Source: Mytilisepta virgata (lineage: Eukaryota; Mollusca; Bivalvia; Mytilida; Mytilidae). Taken from it: a stretch of 64,000 nt of DNA. Positions 36,108 to 46,300 of this stretch are shown here, piece by piece (position 1 is the stretch's first letter; every line of letters begins with the position of its first letter). Under the pieces are notes generated by a model. It made no database searches. It was not told the DNA's origin and saw only the letters and a list, made by a program, of their open reading frames with translations. The stretch spans positions 31,324,230-31,388,229 of the forward strand of contig CM051516.1 of NCBI GenBank assembly GCA_028015205.1, written 5' to 3'. The position numbers and the translations under genes are program-made.

Positions 36108-37318
36108 ATAGCTGTCAATTTCCAGAAAAGCTGAAAAAGATATTTACACTTCCAACTGAATGTGTTTCTCCCCTCACACTGCTAAATGATGACAACAGTA
36201 ATTATAAAAAGTCGTGGAGTAAACCAACAAGTATGAAAGGTAAAACTGACGAATGGACATATCAAAGTTCTATGGACTTAAAGTCAATACCATTTATAGG
36301 AAAGAAATCAATTTATAATAGTGGAGGATACGTAAAAGAAATGAAACCTACCTTGTCAGCTTTATCAACGTTACGTAAACTTATTAGTAGATCGTGGATA
36401 GATTCCAGAACAAGAGCTGTTTTTGTAGAATTCACACTGTATAATAATAATGTCGATATGTTAACTGCTGTCATGATGGCTGTGGAAATTAGCAGTCCTG
36501 GTGGACTTTCTCCATCATTTCAAATATTTACATCGGAATTATCCTACTACTCATCCTCAAGGGGAATAAGCAAGTTGATGTGGGAAATTATTTTTTTATT
36601 GTTTACAGTCCTTTATGTATACATCGAAAAAAAGAAAGTAAAGAGAATGGGTATGAAGATGTATTTAAAAAGATTTTGGAACATACTGTCTGTTTTTCAG
36701 TTCATTCTTTCTTTAACATTGATAGGACTGTATTTACAAAGGTATGTCCTTTTAGAAAATGTACTTCAGCAATACAGAGAAACACATGGAGACAAATATA
36801 TTAATTTTCACTATACTCTTCTTTGGGATTATATTAGTGGGATTTTATCAGGAGTCTTACTTACAGTTTCAATTTTAAAATCCCTAAAACCTTTGATGTT
36901 AGATAGAAAATTAAATTATATATTTTTCTTTATATTACATGAAAAGAACTCTTTAATGGGATTTGCATTTATGTTCCTCATTGCTTTGTTAGCATTTTCC
37001 TGCAGTGGAAATTTGTTGTTTGGCGCTGTGTTTGAAAGCTTCAAATCTTTTATTGATAGCTGTCTGACTGTGATTGGATTTTCTGTTCGGATATTTAATT
37101 TTAACGAGTATTCAGAATATTATGCACCAATTTTCCCGATATTTCTGTTCTTTATTATATTCGGATTTCTTTATTGCTTTATGAAATTGATTGTAGCCAT
37201 TCTTTTGAATGCTGTGAAATCTATGAAATCTATTAAACAAGAAGTTGTCAATCCCGAAGATGACTCAGAGAATTTGTTTGAGTATATTATTGGTGGCATT
37301 AAAAATATTTTTGAATAG
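36108..37318 (+). CDS. Polycystin-1-like gene, last exon: TOP domain and channel core
   Basis: After TTTTACAG the exon encodes 403 codons including the TAG stop at 37316. The TOP domain continues (CQFPEKLKK, TECVSP, GGYVKEM, then SWIDSRTRAVFVEFTLYNNN, a near-diagnostic polycystin stretch). Five helices follow: LMWEIIFLLFTVLYVYIE, WNILSVFQFILSLTLIGLYL, YISGILSGVLLTVSIL, LMGFAFMFLIALLAFSCSG and PIFLFFIIFGFLYCFMKLIV. The re-entrant pore region reads FIDSCLTVIGFSVRIFNF and lacks an L-G-D-like filter, as expected of a PKD1-type subunit rather than PKD2. The C-terminal tail is short (about 30 residues) with no EF-hand or clear coiled coil. It probably acts in the membrane with a PKD2-type partner; that role is inferred from the family. 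Confidence 0.95.
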
Positions 37319-38985
37319 AAGTTGCTATTATATGACTTTAATACAGTTTTATAATGGTATGAGCCTGCTATCAACATTGAAATTTTTATCTTTGGACAGT
37401 ACTTTTTCAATAATTTACTTTCCAGCATGTAATATGATGAATGTCAGACGTTTGCGTGGGCAGGCCCTACGAACCGACATTCAGGCGTTTCGACAGTAGG
37501 ATACTTATTTGTAATCAACTCATCTTACACCTTTGGAAATTTTGCAGAATGTATCTTGATATATTTAAGATGTACATGAAGGAGTTTGATGCCATTAGAT
37601 GAATATTTTGAATGTTTTGAAACTTAGCCATTTTGTAACAATTGTCTATAAAGGTTGCCGGTCTTGTGTAATCAGCTCCTCGTACAGCTATTAACTTAGA
37701 TGTTAGAAAGGTTAAAGATATGCATGTAAGAGTATGATCTCATGTTTAGATTTCAATTGTAAAACATAGTGGAAGATCTTCGGAAAAAATATATTCCTAC
37801 TTATTTTGTTGTTAAACCCAGTTTACATAGGATGTTCGGCCTTTTATCATATTGCAATGTAGCAGCGATTAGAAGACTAGCTATATTTGTTGATAAAATT
37901 ATGAAACTGATATATCTTACATTAATTTTACGGAATAATCATATATTATATCCATAGTCAGTTTTCGGACTATAACTCAAAAAGGCTTTGAACAATTTTC
38001 ATGAAACTAATGTGAATTGTATGTATCTATTGACATAAGTTCAATTTTGATTTTTAAGAATTTCAGATTTTACATTTTGGAGTTATGGGACTTTATTCAT
38101 AAAAAGGGGGAAGGGGTGGATTTTTTCCAGTTTTCGGACAATAACTCAAAAATGCTTAGAGCAATTTTCATGAAACTGGTGATATCTTTATCTCTATTGA
38201 CGAATGCTCTCTTTTTTATATTAATTTCCCGATTTGACATTTCTGACTTGTGGAATTTTATTTGTTGAAAATCGTCGAAAACTGTCAATTTTTCATACTT
38301 TGGACGGTTATGGAATTTTATTCGTTCAACTGTCCTAGTTATGGAACTTTGTTCATTAAAAAAGGGGGAATTTCTTAAGAACGCATTGTCCGATTTACTT
38401 CAAAAGTTACACAATTGTTTGTTGTGATAGTCTAAAGGTCTTTATACTTTTTGATGAAATTTGGATTTCCTGTTCCAGAGTGAGATGTGACTTATTCATC
38501 AAAAATAAGGAACAAAATCAAAGGGTTTATATGTTAATAAGTGAAATTTAATTTTCTAGACAACGAACGTTTCATGCACTCATGGTGCAGCTGCTTATAT
38601 AAAATGATACCACATGAGATACACCTTATATTTTTTACTCTTTTTTGTAACTTGTATTGTTTTGGAGATAAAAGAGTTCAAAGGGACCAGAAGAAGTAAT
38701 ATGGATTTCCTCTTTCATTTATCTTGCAAAGTGTTTTAATCAGTTTGACAAGTTTTCTTCCATCTTTTGCGGTTTTTGAAAAGTAATTTGTCAACACATG
38801 GACTAAAAAGCTATATTGCATGATGCAATTTTATTTTCATCCAGTGCGATTATTGATTTTGATTCATCTTCATGAGGCTTTTATTAATTTGCCAACATAT
38901 GTCGTCTATCTTCCACTATGTTTTGGTATACAAGGGGTCATTGAACCAAAATTATCAATATTGCGAGGTATTTTTCATCCCATTT
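37319..38985. other. 3' flank of the polycystin gene, with a small repeat
   Basis: I found no AATAAA by eye in the first ~650 bp after the stop, so the transcript end is unknown. At 37960-38350 two units of about 170 bp share 'cagttttcgga(c)(t/a)ataactcaaaaa' and 'caattttcatgaaact'. No further gene is supported. Confidence 0.6.
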
Positions 38986-39519
38986 TTAGCTCACCTGGCT
39001 ATTGCCAGGGTGAGCTTTTGCCATCACTTGGCATCCGTCGTCCGTCCGTCGTTAGCTTTTCATTCAAACATCTTCTCCTCAGAAACCATTTGGCCAGTTC
39101 CAACCAAACTTTTCATGAATGATGTATGGAAGGTCCTCAACAAAGTTTCCTCATTTAGTTCTGATTGGTCAAGAAACATGGCCACCAGAGGCAATTCTTG
39201 TTTCTGATTGGCTGATTTTCAAAAATCTTCTCCTCTGAAACGGCTGGGCAGATTGGATCGAGGCTTCATAGGAATGATATATGACATGTCCTCCACAAAC
39301 GATCCTCATTTTATATTGATCCGATGAAAAACATGGCCACTGTTGCTAAAAATAGAACATAGGGGTAAATTGCTGTTTTTTGCTAATAACTCAAAAACCG
39401 TTACAGATATCGAAAATCTGACATGGGGTAAAATTGATCAGCAATAAGATTTGACAAGATCTACCTAACCTGAAATTTTGAAGGAAATTCCAAAACCCAT
39501 TTAGAAGTTATTGCCCTTT

Positions 39520-42500
39520 TTAGCTCACCTGACCCGAAGGGTCATGTGAGCTATTGCTATCACTTGGCGTCCGTCGTCCGTCCGTCCGTCCGTCGTCCGT
39601 TAACTTTTTCAAACGTTAACTCCTCCAACACCATAAGTCCAACTGCAACCAAACTTGGTACAGTTATTAATTGGTATGGGTGCTACAAATCTATCGTTTG
39701 GATTTTTGATTCGTATAAAAACATGGCCGTCATGGCTAAAAATAGAACATAGGGGTAAATCGCAGTTTTTTGCAAATAAGTCAGAAACGGTCACAGATAT
39801 CAAAATTCTGGCATAGGGTAAAAGTGATCAGCACCTCAAGATCTACCTGCCCTGAAATTTTGAAGAAGATCCAACCACTCATTTCAGAGTTATCACCCTT
39901 TTTTTGACATTTTTGGCTTTTTTTTATGTTATTATTTCAAAAATCTTCTCCTCTGAAACTACTGAATGGATTTGGATAAAACTTAGCATGATTGTTCCTT
40001 AGGGTATCCTGCACAAAGTTTATGCTTCGATTTTTGATCCATCGAAAAACATGGCCACTGTTACTAAAAATAGAACATAGGGGTCAAACAACAGTTTTTC
40101 GCAAATATCTCAAAAATCATTAGGTTATGGCAAATTCTGGCAGGTTGAAAGTGTTCAGCATGATGAGAGCTACCTGTGTGCTTATTTTCGTGAAAATCTG
40201 TCAACTGATGTTAGAGTTATTGCCCTTTTTTGACATTTTTGGCTTTTTTTTATGTTATTATTTCAAAAATCTTCTCCTCTGAAACTACTGAATGGATTTG
40301 GATAAAACTTAGCATGATTGTTCCTTAGGATATCCTGCACAAAGTTTATGCTTCGATTTTTGATCCGTCGAAAAACATGGCCACTGTTACTAAAAATAGA
40401 ACATAGGGGTCAAACAACAGTTTTTCGCAAGTATCTAAAAAATCATTAGGTTAAGGCAAACTCTGGCAGGTTGAAAGTGTTCAGCATGATGAGAGCTACC
40501 TGAGTGCTGATTTTCTTGAAAATCTGTATACTGATGTTAGAGTTATTGCCCTTTTTTGACATTTTTGGCTTTTTAGCTCACCTGACCCGAAGGGTCATGT
40601 GAGCTATTGCTATCACTTGGCGTGCGTCGTCCGTCCGTCGTCCGTCGTCCGTTAACTTTTTCAAACGTTAACTCCTCCAACACCATAAGTCCAACTGCAA
40701 CCAAACTTGGTACAGTTATTAATTGGTATGGGTGCTACAAATCTATTGTTTGGATTTTTGATTCGTATAAAAACATGGCCGTCATGGCTAAAAATAGAAC
40801 ATAGGGGTAAATCGCAGTTTTTTGCAAATAAGTCAGAAACAGTCACAGATATCAAAATTCTGGCAAGGGTAAAAGTGATCAGCACCTCAAGATCTACCTG
40901 CCCTGAAATTTTGAAGAAGATCCTGTGTGCTGATTTTCGTGAAAATCTGTCAACTGATGTTAGAGTTATTGCCCTTTTTTGACATTTTTGGCTTTTTTTT
41001 ATGTTATTGTTTCAAAAATCTTCTTCTCTGACACTACTATTCAAAATCAAATGAAACTTGGTAAGATTGTTCCTTAGGATATCCTGCACAAAGTTTATGC
41101 TTCGATTTTTGATCCGTCGAAAAACATGGCCACTGTTACTAAAAATAGAACATAGGGGTCAAACAACAGTTTTGCGCAAATATCTCAAAAATCATTAGGT
41201 TACGGCAAATTCTGGCAGGTTGAAAGTGTTCAGCATGATGAGAGCTACCTGTGTGCTGATTTTCGTGAAAATCTGTCAACTGATGTTAGAGTTATTGCCC
41301 TGTTTTGATATTTTTGGCTTTTTTTTATGTTATTGTTTCAAAAATCTTCTTCTCTGAAACTACTATTCAAAATCATATGAAACTTGGTAAGATTGTTCCT
41401 TAGGGTATCCTGCAAAAAGTTAATGCTTCGATTTTTGATTGGTCGAAAAACATGTCCGCCCTTACTAAAAATAGAACATAGGGGTCAAAATGCTGTTTTT
41501 TGCTATTTTTTCCTGAATTATAGAAAGAAAATGAAGATGAAAGCTACTTTTAAGGTAAACATGGTATCCCGAGTTGAATGGTGATGATGAAAGTTTGTTT
41601 TGGAGGGTCATTTTTAAAATGGCTGCCATTTTCCCGCCATTTTTTACACTTGCTCGGATTTCAACAATATTTGGTTTTTAAAGTAAACATGGTATCCTTA
41701 GTGAATGGTGATGATGAGATTTAGTTTATAGCGCATTGTTTGCCAGGTGAGCGATTCAGGCTCTTGAGAGCCTCTTGTTTTTTATGTTATTATTTCAAAA
41801 ATCTTCTCCTCTGAAACTACTGAATGGATTTGGATAAAACTTAGCATGATTGTTCCTTAGGGTATCCTGCACAAAGTTTATGCTTCGATTTTTGATCCGT
41901 CGAAAAACATGGCCACTGTTACTAAAAATAGAACATAGGGGTCAAACAACAGTTTTTCGCAAATATCTCAAAAATCATTAGGTTACGCCAAATTCTGCAG
42001 GTTGAAAGTGTTCAGCATGATGAGAGCTACCTGCGTGCTGATTTTTGTGAAAATCTGTCAGCTGATGTTAGAGTTATTGCCCTTTTTTGACATTTTTGGC
42101 TTTTTTTTATATTATTATTTCAAAAATCTTCTTCTCTAAAACTACTATTCAAAATCAAATGAAACTTTGTAAGATTGTTCCTTAGGGTATTCTGCAAAAA
42201 GTTAAGGCTTGGATTTTTGATTGGTCAAAAAACATGTCTGCCCTTACTAAAAATAGAACATAGGGGTCAAAATGCTGTTTTTTGCTATTCTTTCCTGAAT
42301 TATAGAAATAAAATGAAGATGAAAGCTACTTTCAAGGCAAACATGGTATCCCGAGTTGAATGGTGATGATGAAAGTTTGTTTTGGACGGCCATTTTTAAA
42401 ATGGCTGCCATTTTCCCGCCATTTTTTACACTTGCTCGGATTTCAACAATATTTGGTTTTTAAAGTAAACATGGTATCCTTAGTGAATGGTGATGATGAG

Positions 42501-43018
42501 AATGTTGTATAACAATGATTAAACTTCATAATATGTGAGCTTTTAATTGCCATCACTTGGTGTCTGTCATAATCGTTGTTAACAAATTTTCAAACATCTT
42601 CTCCTCTGAAACTACTAGGGGGAATTTGATGAAACTTAGCATGATTGTTCCTGCAATATTTCCTTTTCAAGTACAATAAAAAGCCTTAACCCACAATTTT
42701 TACATAACTTCTTTCAAACATTTTAAAAACGAAGACAACATATAGACCAAAAGATTTATACTTGTATTTGAAGATTAATTAAAGCTTGTATTTTGTATTA
42801 TGAATCATCAGATTGACCATGACTGTATCTTAATCAAGCGTAGGGAGAACTCATGCCCATTTCTTTCCAGAGGTTCTTAAAGGTTTTTAAAGGTATTTTC
42901 AGCATTTTACGTGACCTTTAATACTCAGTTTAGTTTACAACAAACATTAATATATTAATTTAGTTTATAGTGCATTGTTTACCAGGTGAGCGATTCAGGC
43001 TCTTGAGAGCCTCTTGTT
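39520..43018 (+). mobile_element. Family A2 element nested in A1
   Basis: The head is TAGCTCACCTGACCC GAA GGGTCATGTGAGCT, palindromic with one mismatch pair, then GGCGTCCGTCGTCC and CCGT repeats to about 39600. Units of about 327 bp follow ('cttctcctctgaaactactgaatgg', 'tagggtatcctgcacaaagtttatgc', 'aggttgaaagtgttcagcatgatgagagctacctg'). It is interrupted by another A2 copy at 40573-41778. The tail at 42981-43018 is ACCAGGTGAGCGATTCAGG, hairpin CTCTTGAGAG and CCTCTTGTTT. Confidence 0.8.
40573..41778 (+). mobile_element. Second family A2 element nested inside the first
   Basis: The head at 40574-40605 is the same A2 palindrome with a CGTCCGTCGTCC microsatellite. The body matches the outer A2 copy closely, and the tail at 41742-41778 is GCCAGGTGAGCGATTCAGG, hairpin and CTCTTGTTT. 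The outer unit reads 'gacatttttggcttt' before and 'ttttatgttattatttc' after it, so the target was a T run. Close similarity to the outer copy suggests both are young. Confidence 0.85.
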
Positions 43019-43080
43019 TCATCAAATTTTCAAAATTTTAACATTTTTTGTCATTTATCTCCAAAACTATTTGAGATAGA

Positions 43081-43195
43081 ATTGAAAAATTAAATGATAC
43101 TTACCTGTAAGTAGAAATTTGATTGAAATTATCTGAAATACAGAGAGGCTTAACATGTGACCACGTGAGAGATTATGACCTAGTTCCCAGAATGC
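43081..43195. repeat. DIRS right terminal inverted repeat
   Basis: Starts ATTGAAAAATTAAATGATAC. From 43124 to 43195 (ACAGAGAGGC, CATGTGACC, GAGAGATTATGACC, CAGAATGCTTCAG) it is the inverted counterpart of 47889-47956. The outer 43 bp are specific to the right end. Confidence 0.9.
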
Positions 43196-43256
43196 TTCAG
43201 TTTTTAAAGAATGTGTAGTGGATTAACCAAACAATAAAAAGGGAGGGAGAGGTGGG

Positions 43257-43382
43257 CACGTGGTCACATGTTAAGCCTCTCTGTATTTCAGATAATTTCA
43301 ATCAAATTTCTACTTACAGGTAAGTATCATTTAATTTTTCAATTATCTTACAATACAGAGAGGCACATGTGACCCAGTGAGA
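43257..43382. repeat. DIRS internal complementary region
   Basis: 43257-43343 is by eye the exact reverse complement of 43081-43167 (the outer right end). 43344-43382 is the exact reverse complement of the outer left end (47918-47956). The two pieces abut at TTTTCAAT|TATCTTAC. In DIRS elements such a region templates the ends of the circular intermediate. Outside it, 43211-43226 and 43393-43408 (GTGTAGTGGATTA) form one more inverted pair. Confidence 0.93.
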
Positions 43383-43439
43383 TGTTTAAAGCTAATCCAC
43401 TACACATAAACATGCAGGTTATCTAAATAAGATATTACC

Positions 43440-44615
43440 TTAGTTCTGCTCATGAGATGCTACAACAGCTAGCCCAAAGTTCTGTGAAGTATTTGTCTCT
43501 TTTTCATAAAATCTGGCAAAAGTATCACAAGAAGTCCAACCTGCACATTCCATAATATCTTTTAATGGTAAGCCCATTTTTGATGCTGCAGAAGTAGAGG
43601 CTGAACGTACACTATGTGCTTTGAATACATCAATGTCTATTCCTGACAGTTTTAGCACACACTTAATCCACCTAGCTATGGTGTTTCTAGATGCCTTTTT
43701 ATAAGGCTTATTTGTCGTTATAAATAGACTGTTAATTTCTCCTCTTAATTGTGCAGTTCTATGCAAGTAAACTTCTAAAGTTTTAACCACACACAATGTT
43801 TCATCAAAATTGTAAGGTTTGAATTCAATAGGCTTAATATGCACTCCTGGTCTAGAATGTTTAAGTAACTGTGTTATACGAAACATTACATTTCCATTAA
43901 CGATATCCATATTAGATATTTCTAAATATTCCAATGTTTGACATCGCTGTCCTGAACACAGTGCAGCAAGCATAGCTAGCTTAAAAGTAAGGTTCTTTAA
44001 CGAAATAATGTCAAATGAATCCATAGATTTCAAAAATTTCAAAACTAAATTTACATCCCAAGTATATACATATCTAGGTAAAGAAGGTTTAATATTAAAA
44101 ACTCCTCTCATGAACCTTTTGACTAAAGCATGCTGTCCTACAGGTATACTATGTACATTAATAATGGAAGATAACGCAGAACGAGCTGTATTAATTGCAC
44201 TAAATCCACACCCAGAATCCAATAAACTGGCAAGAAAATCCAAGACATTAGAAACGGACGGCATCCAAGTGTTAACATTATTTTCTAAAGAGAATTTTTC
44301 CCAACGTTTCAAATAAATGTCATACTGTTTACTTGTAGAATTTCTCCAAGATTTCATAAGAACTGAAATTGTTCTGTCTGATAAATTGTTTCTTTCAAAG
44401 TTTTGCCTGACACTTTGCATATCAGAAGTTTCATTTTCTTGTATAAAGGGTGAGTTAAAGTGGGTTTGTTCGGTAATGTCAGATTGCATTTTCCTGGATT
44501 CACAATATAAGGGGGTACTACACAAATCTTCATAAGCAATGGGAACCAAATCTGTGTATTCCAAAAAGGAACAACTAATATGCCTTCTGCGTGATCTCCT
44601 ATTATCTTTTGACAC
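43440..44615 (-). CDS. DIRS tyrosine recombinase
   Basis: The open frame has 391 codons from a GTG at 44615; the first ATG is at 44489. The catalytic set is visible: Arg at about 224 (LAALCSGQRCQTLEYL), His334 and Arg337 (KAHSVRSAS), Trp360 (ECAGWTS) and Tyr370 (FARFYEKE). An N-terminal SAM-like DNA-binding part (STSKQYDIYLKRWEKF, then VLDFLASLLDSG) precedes it. It catalyses cutting and joining of the circular DNA intermediate at the target. It overlaps the end of the RT ORF by 262 bp in another frame, usual for DIRS, and may be translated by frameshifting or from its own start. All key residues are present, so the enzyme may be functional. Confidence 0.93.
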   Translation of the reverse strand: MSKDNRRSRRRHISCSFLEYTDLVPIAYEDLCSTPLYCESRKMQSDITEQTHFNSPFIQENETSDMQSVRQNFERNNLSDRTISVLMKSWRNSTSKQYDIYLKRWEKFSLENNVNTWMPSVSNVLDFLASLLDSGCGFSAINTARSALSSIINVHSIPVGQHALVKRFMRGVFNIKPSLPRYVYTWDVNLVLKFLKSMDSFDIISLKNLTFKLAMLAALCSGQRCQTLEYLEISNMDIVNGNVMFRITQLLKHSRPGVHIKPIEFKPYNFDETLCVVKTLEVYLHRTAQLRGEINSLFITTNKPYKKASRNTIARWIKCVLKLSGIDIDVFKAHSVRSASTSAASKMGLPLKDIMECAGWTSCDTFARFYEKETNTSQNFGLAVVASHEQN

Positions 44616-46300
44616 ACTAAATCTATTATGCTGAAAGGAGGAAAGGCATAAAATTTAAAATCAGTCCAACATATAGTAAAAGCATCAATAGCCCAAGCCA
44701 GTGGGTCTGCTTTCCAGCTAATAAATTTCTTAATTTTATAATTGAGTCTTGAAGCAAATAAATCAATGTCTAAACCTTCGGTCAAGCTCAAAATTTTACT
44801 AAAAATGTTGTCATTCAAAGACCACTCTGTTTCATCACGTATTAATCTGCTTTGTTCATCTGCTATTACATTGTCCACCCCTGGCAAGAAAATCGCTGTT
44901 AGCCACATATTATGACGTTTAGCGAGTTCCCAAATTTCTCTAGCTTTACCATTACAATTCATACTTATAGTTCCACCAAAATTGTTAATGTAAGCCACTG
45001 CTGTTGCATTATCACACATAATTTTGACATTAGAATTAGCCAGCTGCTTGATAAAGCAAAGAAGTCCTAAATATATGGCTTGGAGCTCAAGAAAATTTAT
45101 ACTGTTTGCAATTTGTAATTCTGAAGAAGACCACTGACCACCCGTGGCATGACCCAAAAATTCAGCACCCCATCCAACAAATGAAGCGTCAGTAGTAAGA
45201 GTTAATTTAGGAGGATCTCGGCTAATAGGAGATTTATTACAAATGTTCATATGCCACCAGTCAATATCTGTTAACGCTAGTGAAGATAGTCTCATAGTAG
45301 CATCAAAGTTCCAAGCTGACGATTTCAATGCTTCTGCTTTTTCATATTCCAAAACTCGAGTATATAACATTCCTAAAGGAATTGCAACACTATAAGCTAT
45401 CAATAAACCTATGAATTGTGCTACTTGGCGAATAGTCAGTGTCTTATTAATTTTAATGGAAGATTCAGCTTTGTAAAAGTTTTCAATCTTATCAGAAGTA
45501 AGCGAGATTGACATATCAATGGAGTTAATTTTGAATCCCAAAAATTTTAACTCATGCTGTGGTGTGAAAACCGATTTATCAGGGTGCACAATAAACCCCA
45601 ATTTATTGAACAGTTTACATGTAGTTTCAATGTTTCTAACACATTCATTGTAAGAGTTCCCTTGTAGATAAGAGTCATCTATGTAGGCGACAGAAAGTAA
45701 TCCTTGCTCTCTGAGTGAAGCATACACCGGTTTTAATAATTTAGTGAATAATCTAGGTGCTGAAGATAGTCCATTAGGACAGGCAGTAAACTGAAAAAGT
45801 TGTCCCTTCCATAAAAATCTCAAATATTTTCTATCAGATTTGGCAATATTAACAGAATAATAGGCGTCCTTTAAGTCTATAGAACCCATAAAACAATTAG
45901 GTGTGACCAATCTAATAGCAGATAATAAACTTTCCATCTTAAAATGTTTATATTCCATATATTGATTAAGTTCACTAAGGTTTAAGATAAGCCTGTGTCC
46001 ACCAGTCTTTTTAGGTCTCAAAAACACAGTCGAAATAAATTCTCCTGATTCATGTTTAGCTAATTCAATTACACCTTTAAGTAAGAGTTTATCAATTTCA
46101 CAATTCAAAATTTCACTTTCCTTAGCATTAAGTTTAGTTTCTCTGAAATTATACTGTACTGGTAAAGAATTAAATTCTAACTTGTACCCTTTGACTATGT
46201 CTAAAATAAAATGGTCTTTAGTAATATTTTTCCAATTATCATAAAATTTTGAAATACGACCTGCTATATGTGTATTTGAGACACCAACCTGAATTATTTC
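44354..46300 (-). CDS. DIRS reverse transcriptase / RNase H / methyltransferase-like protein (one frameshift)
   Basis: The main open frame is 44354-46108 (584 codons, counted from a TTG). It holds RT motifs (GSIDLKDAYYSV, FTACPNGLSSAP, catalytic YIDD at 142-145), an RNase H domain (TTDAS Asp307, FLELQ Glu341, MCDNATA Asp366, IADEQSR Asp417) and the DIRS methyltransferase-like stretch (DIDLFASRLN, YAFPPF at 487-492). The conserved N-terminal RT lead (WKNITKDHFILDIVKGYKLE) is read from about 46300 in another frame and is broken from the rest by one extra base in the T run at 46137-46140. Upstream it overlaps the gag stop in the -1 frame. The indel could be a mutation or a sequencing error. Confidence 0.92.
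   Translation of the reverse strand, partial: EIIQVGVSNTHIAGRISKFYDNWKNITKDHFILDIVKGYKLEFNSLPVQYNFRETKLNAKESEILNCEIDKLLLKGVIELAKHESGEFISTVFLRPKKTGGHRLILNLSELNQYMEYKHFKMESLLSAIRLVTPNCFMGSIDLKDAYYSVNIAKSDRKYLRFLWKGQLFQFTACPNGLSSAPRLFTKLLKPVYASLREQGLLSVAYIDDSYLQGNSYNECVRNIETTCKLFNKLGFIVHPDKSVFTPQHELKFLGFKINSIDMSISLTSDKIENFYKAESSIKINKTLTIRQVAQFIGLLIAYSVAIPLGMLYTRVLEYEKAEALKSSAWNFDATMRLSSLALTDIDWWHMNICNKSPISRDPPKLTLTTDASFVGWGAEFLGHATGGQWSSSELQIANSINFLELQAIYLGLLCFIKQLANSNVKIMCDNATAVAYINNFGGTISMNCNGKAREIWELAKRHNMWLTAIFLPGVDNVIADEQSRLIRDETEWSLNDNIFSKILSLTEGLDIDLFASRLNYKIKKFISWKADPLAWAIDAFTICWTDFKFYAFPPFSIIDLVCQKIIGDHAEGILVVPFWNTQIWFPLLMKICVVPPYIVNPGKCNLTLPNKPTLTHPLYKKMKLLICKVSGKTLKETIYQTEQFQFL

Noticed and set aside
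39520..43018. Regularly spaced repeats that could suggest a CRISPR array
   Set aside because: Units are about 327 bp, diverged throughout, with no short identical repeats and unique spacers; the genome is eukaryotic and the elements have mobile-element ends.
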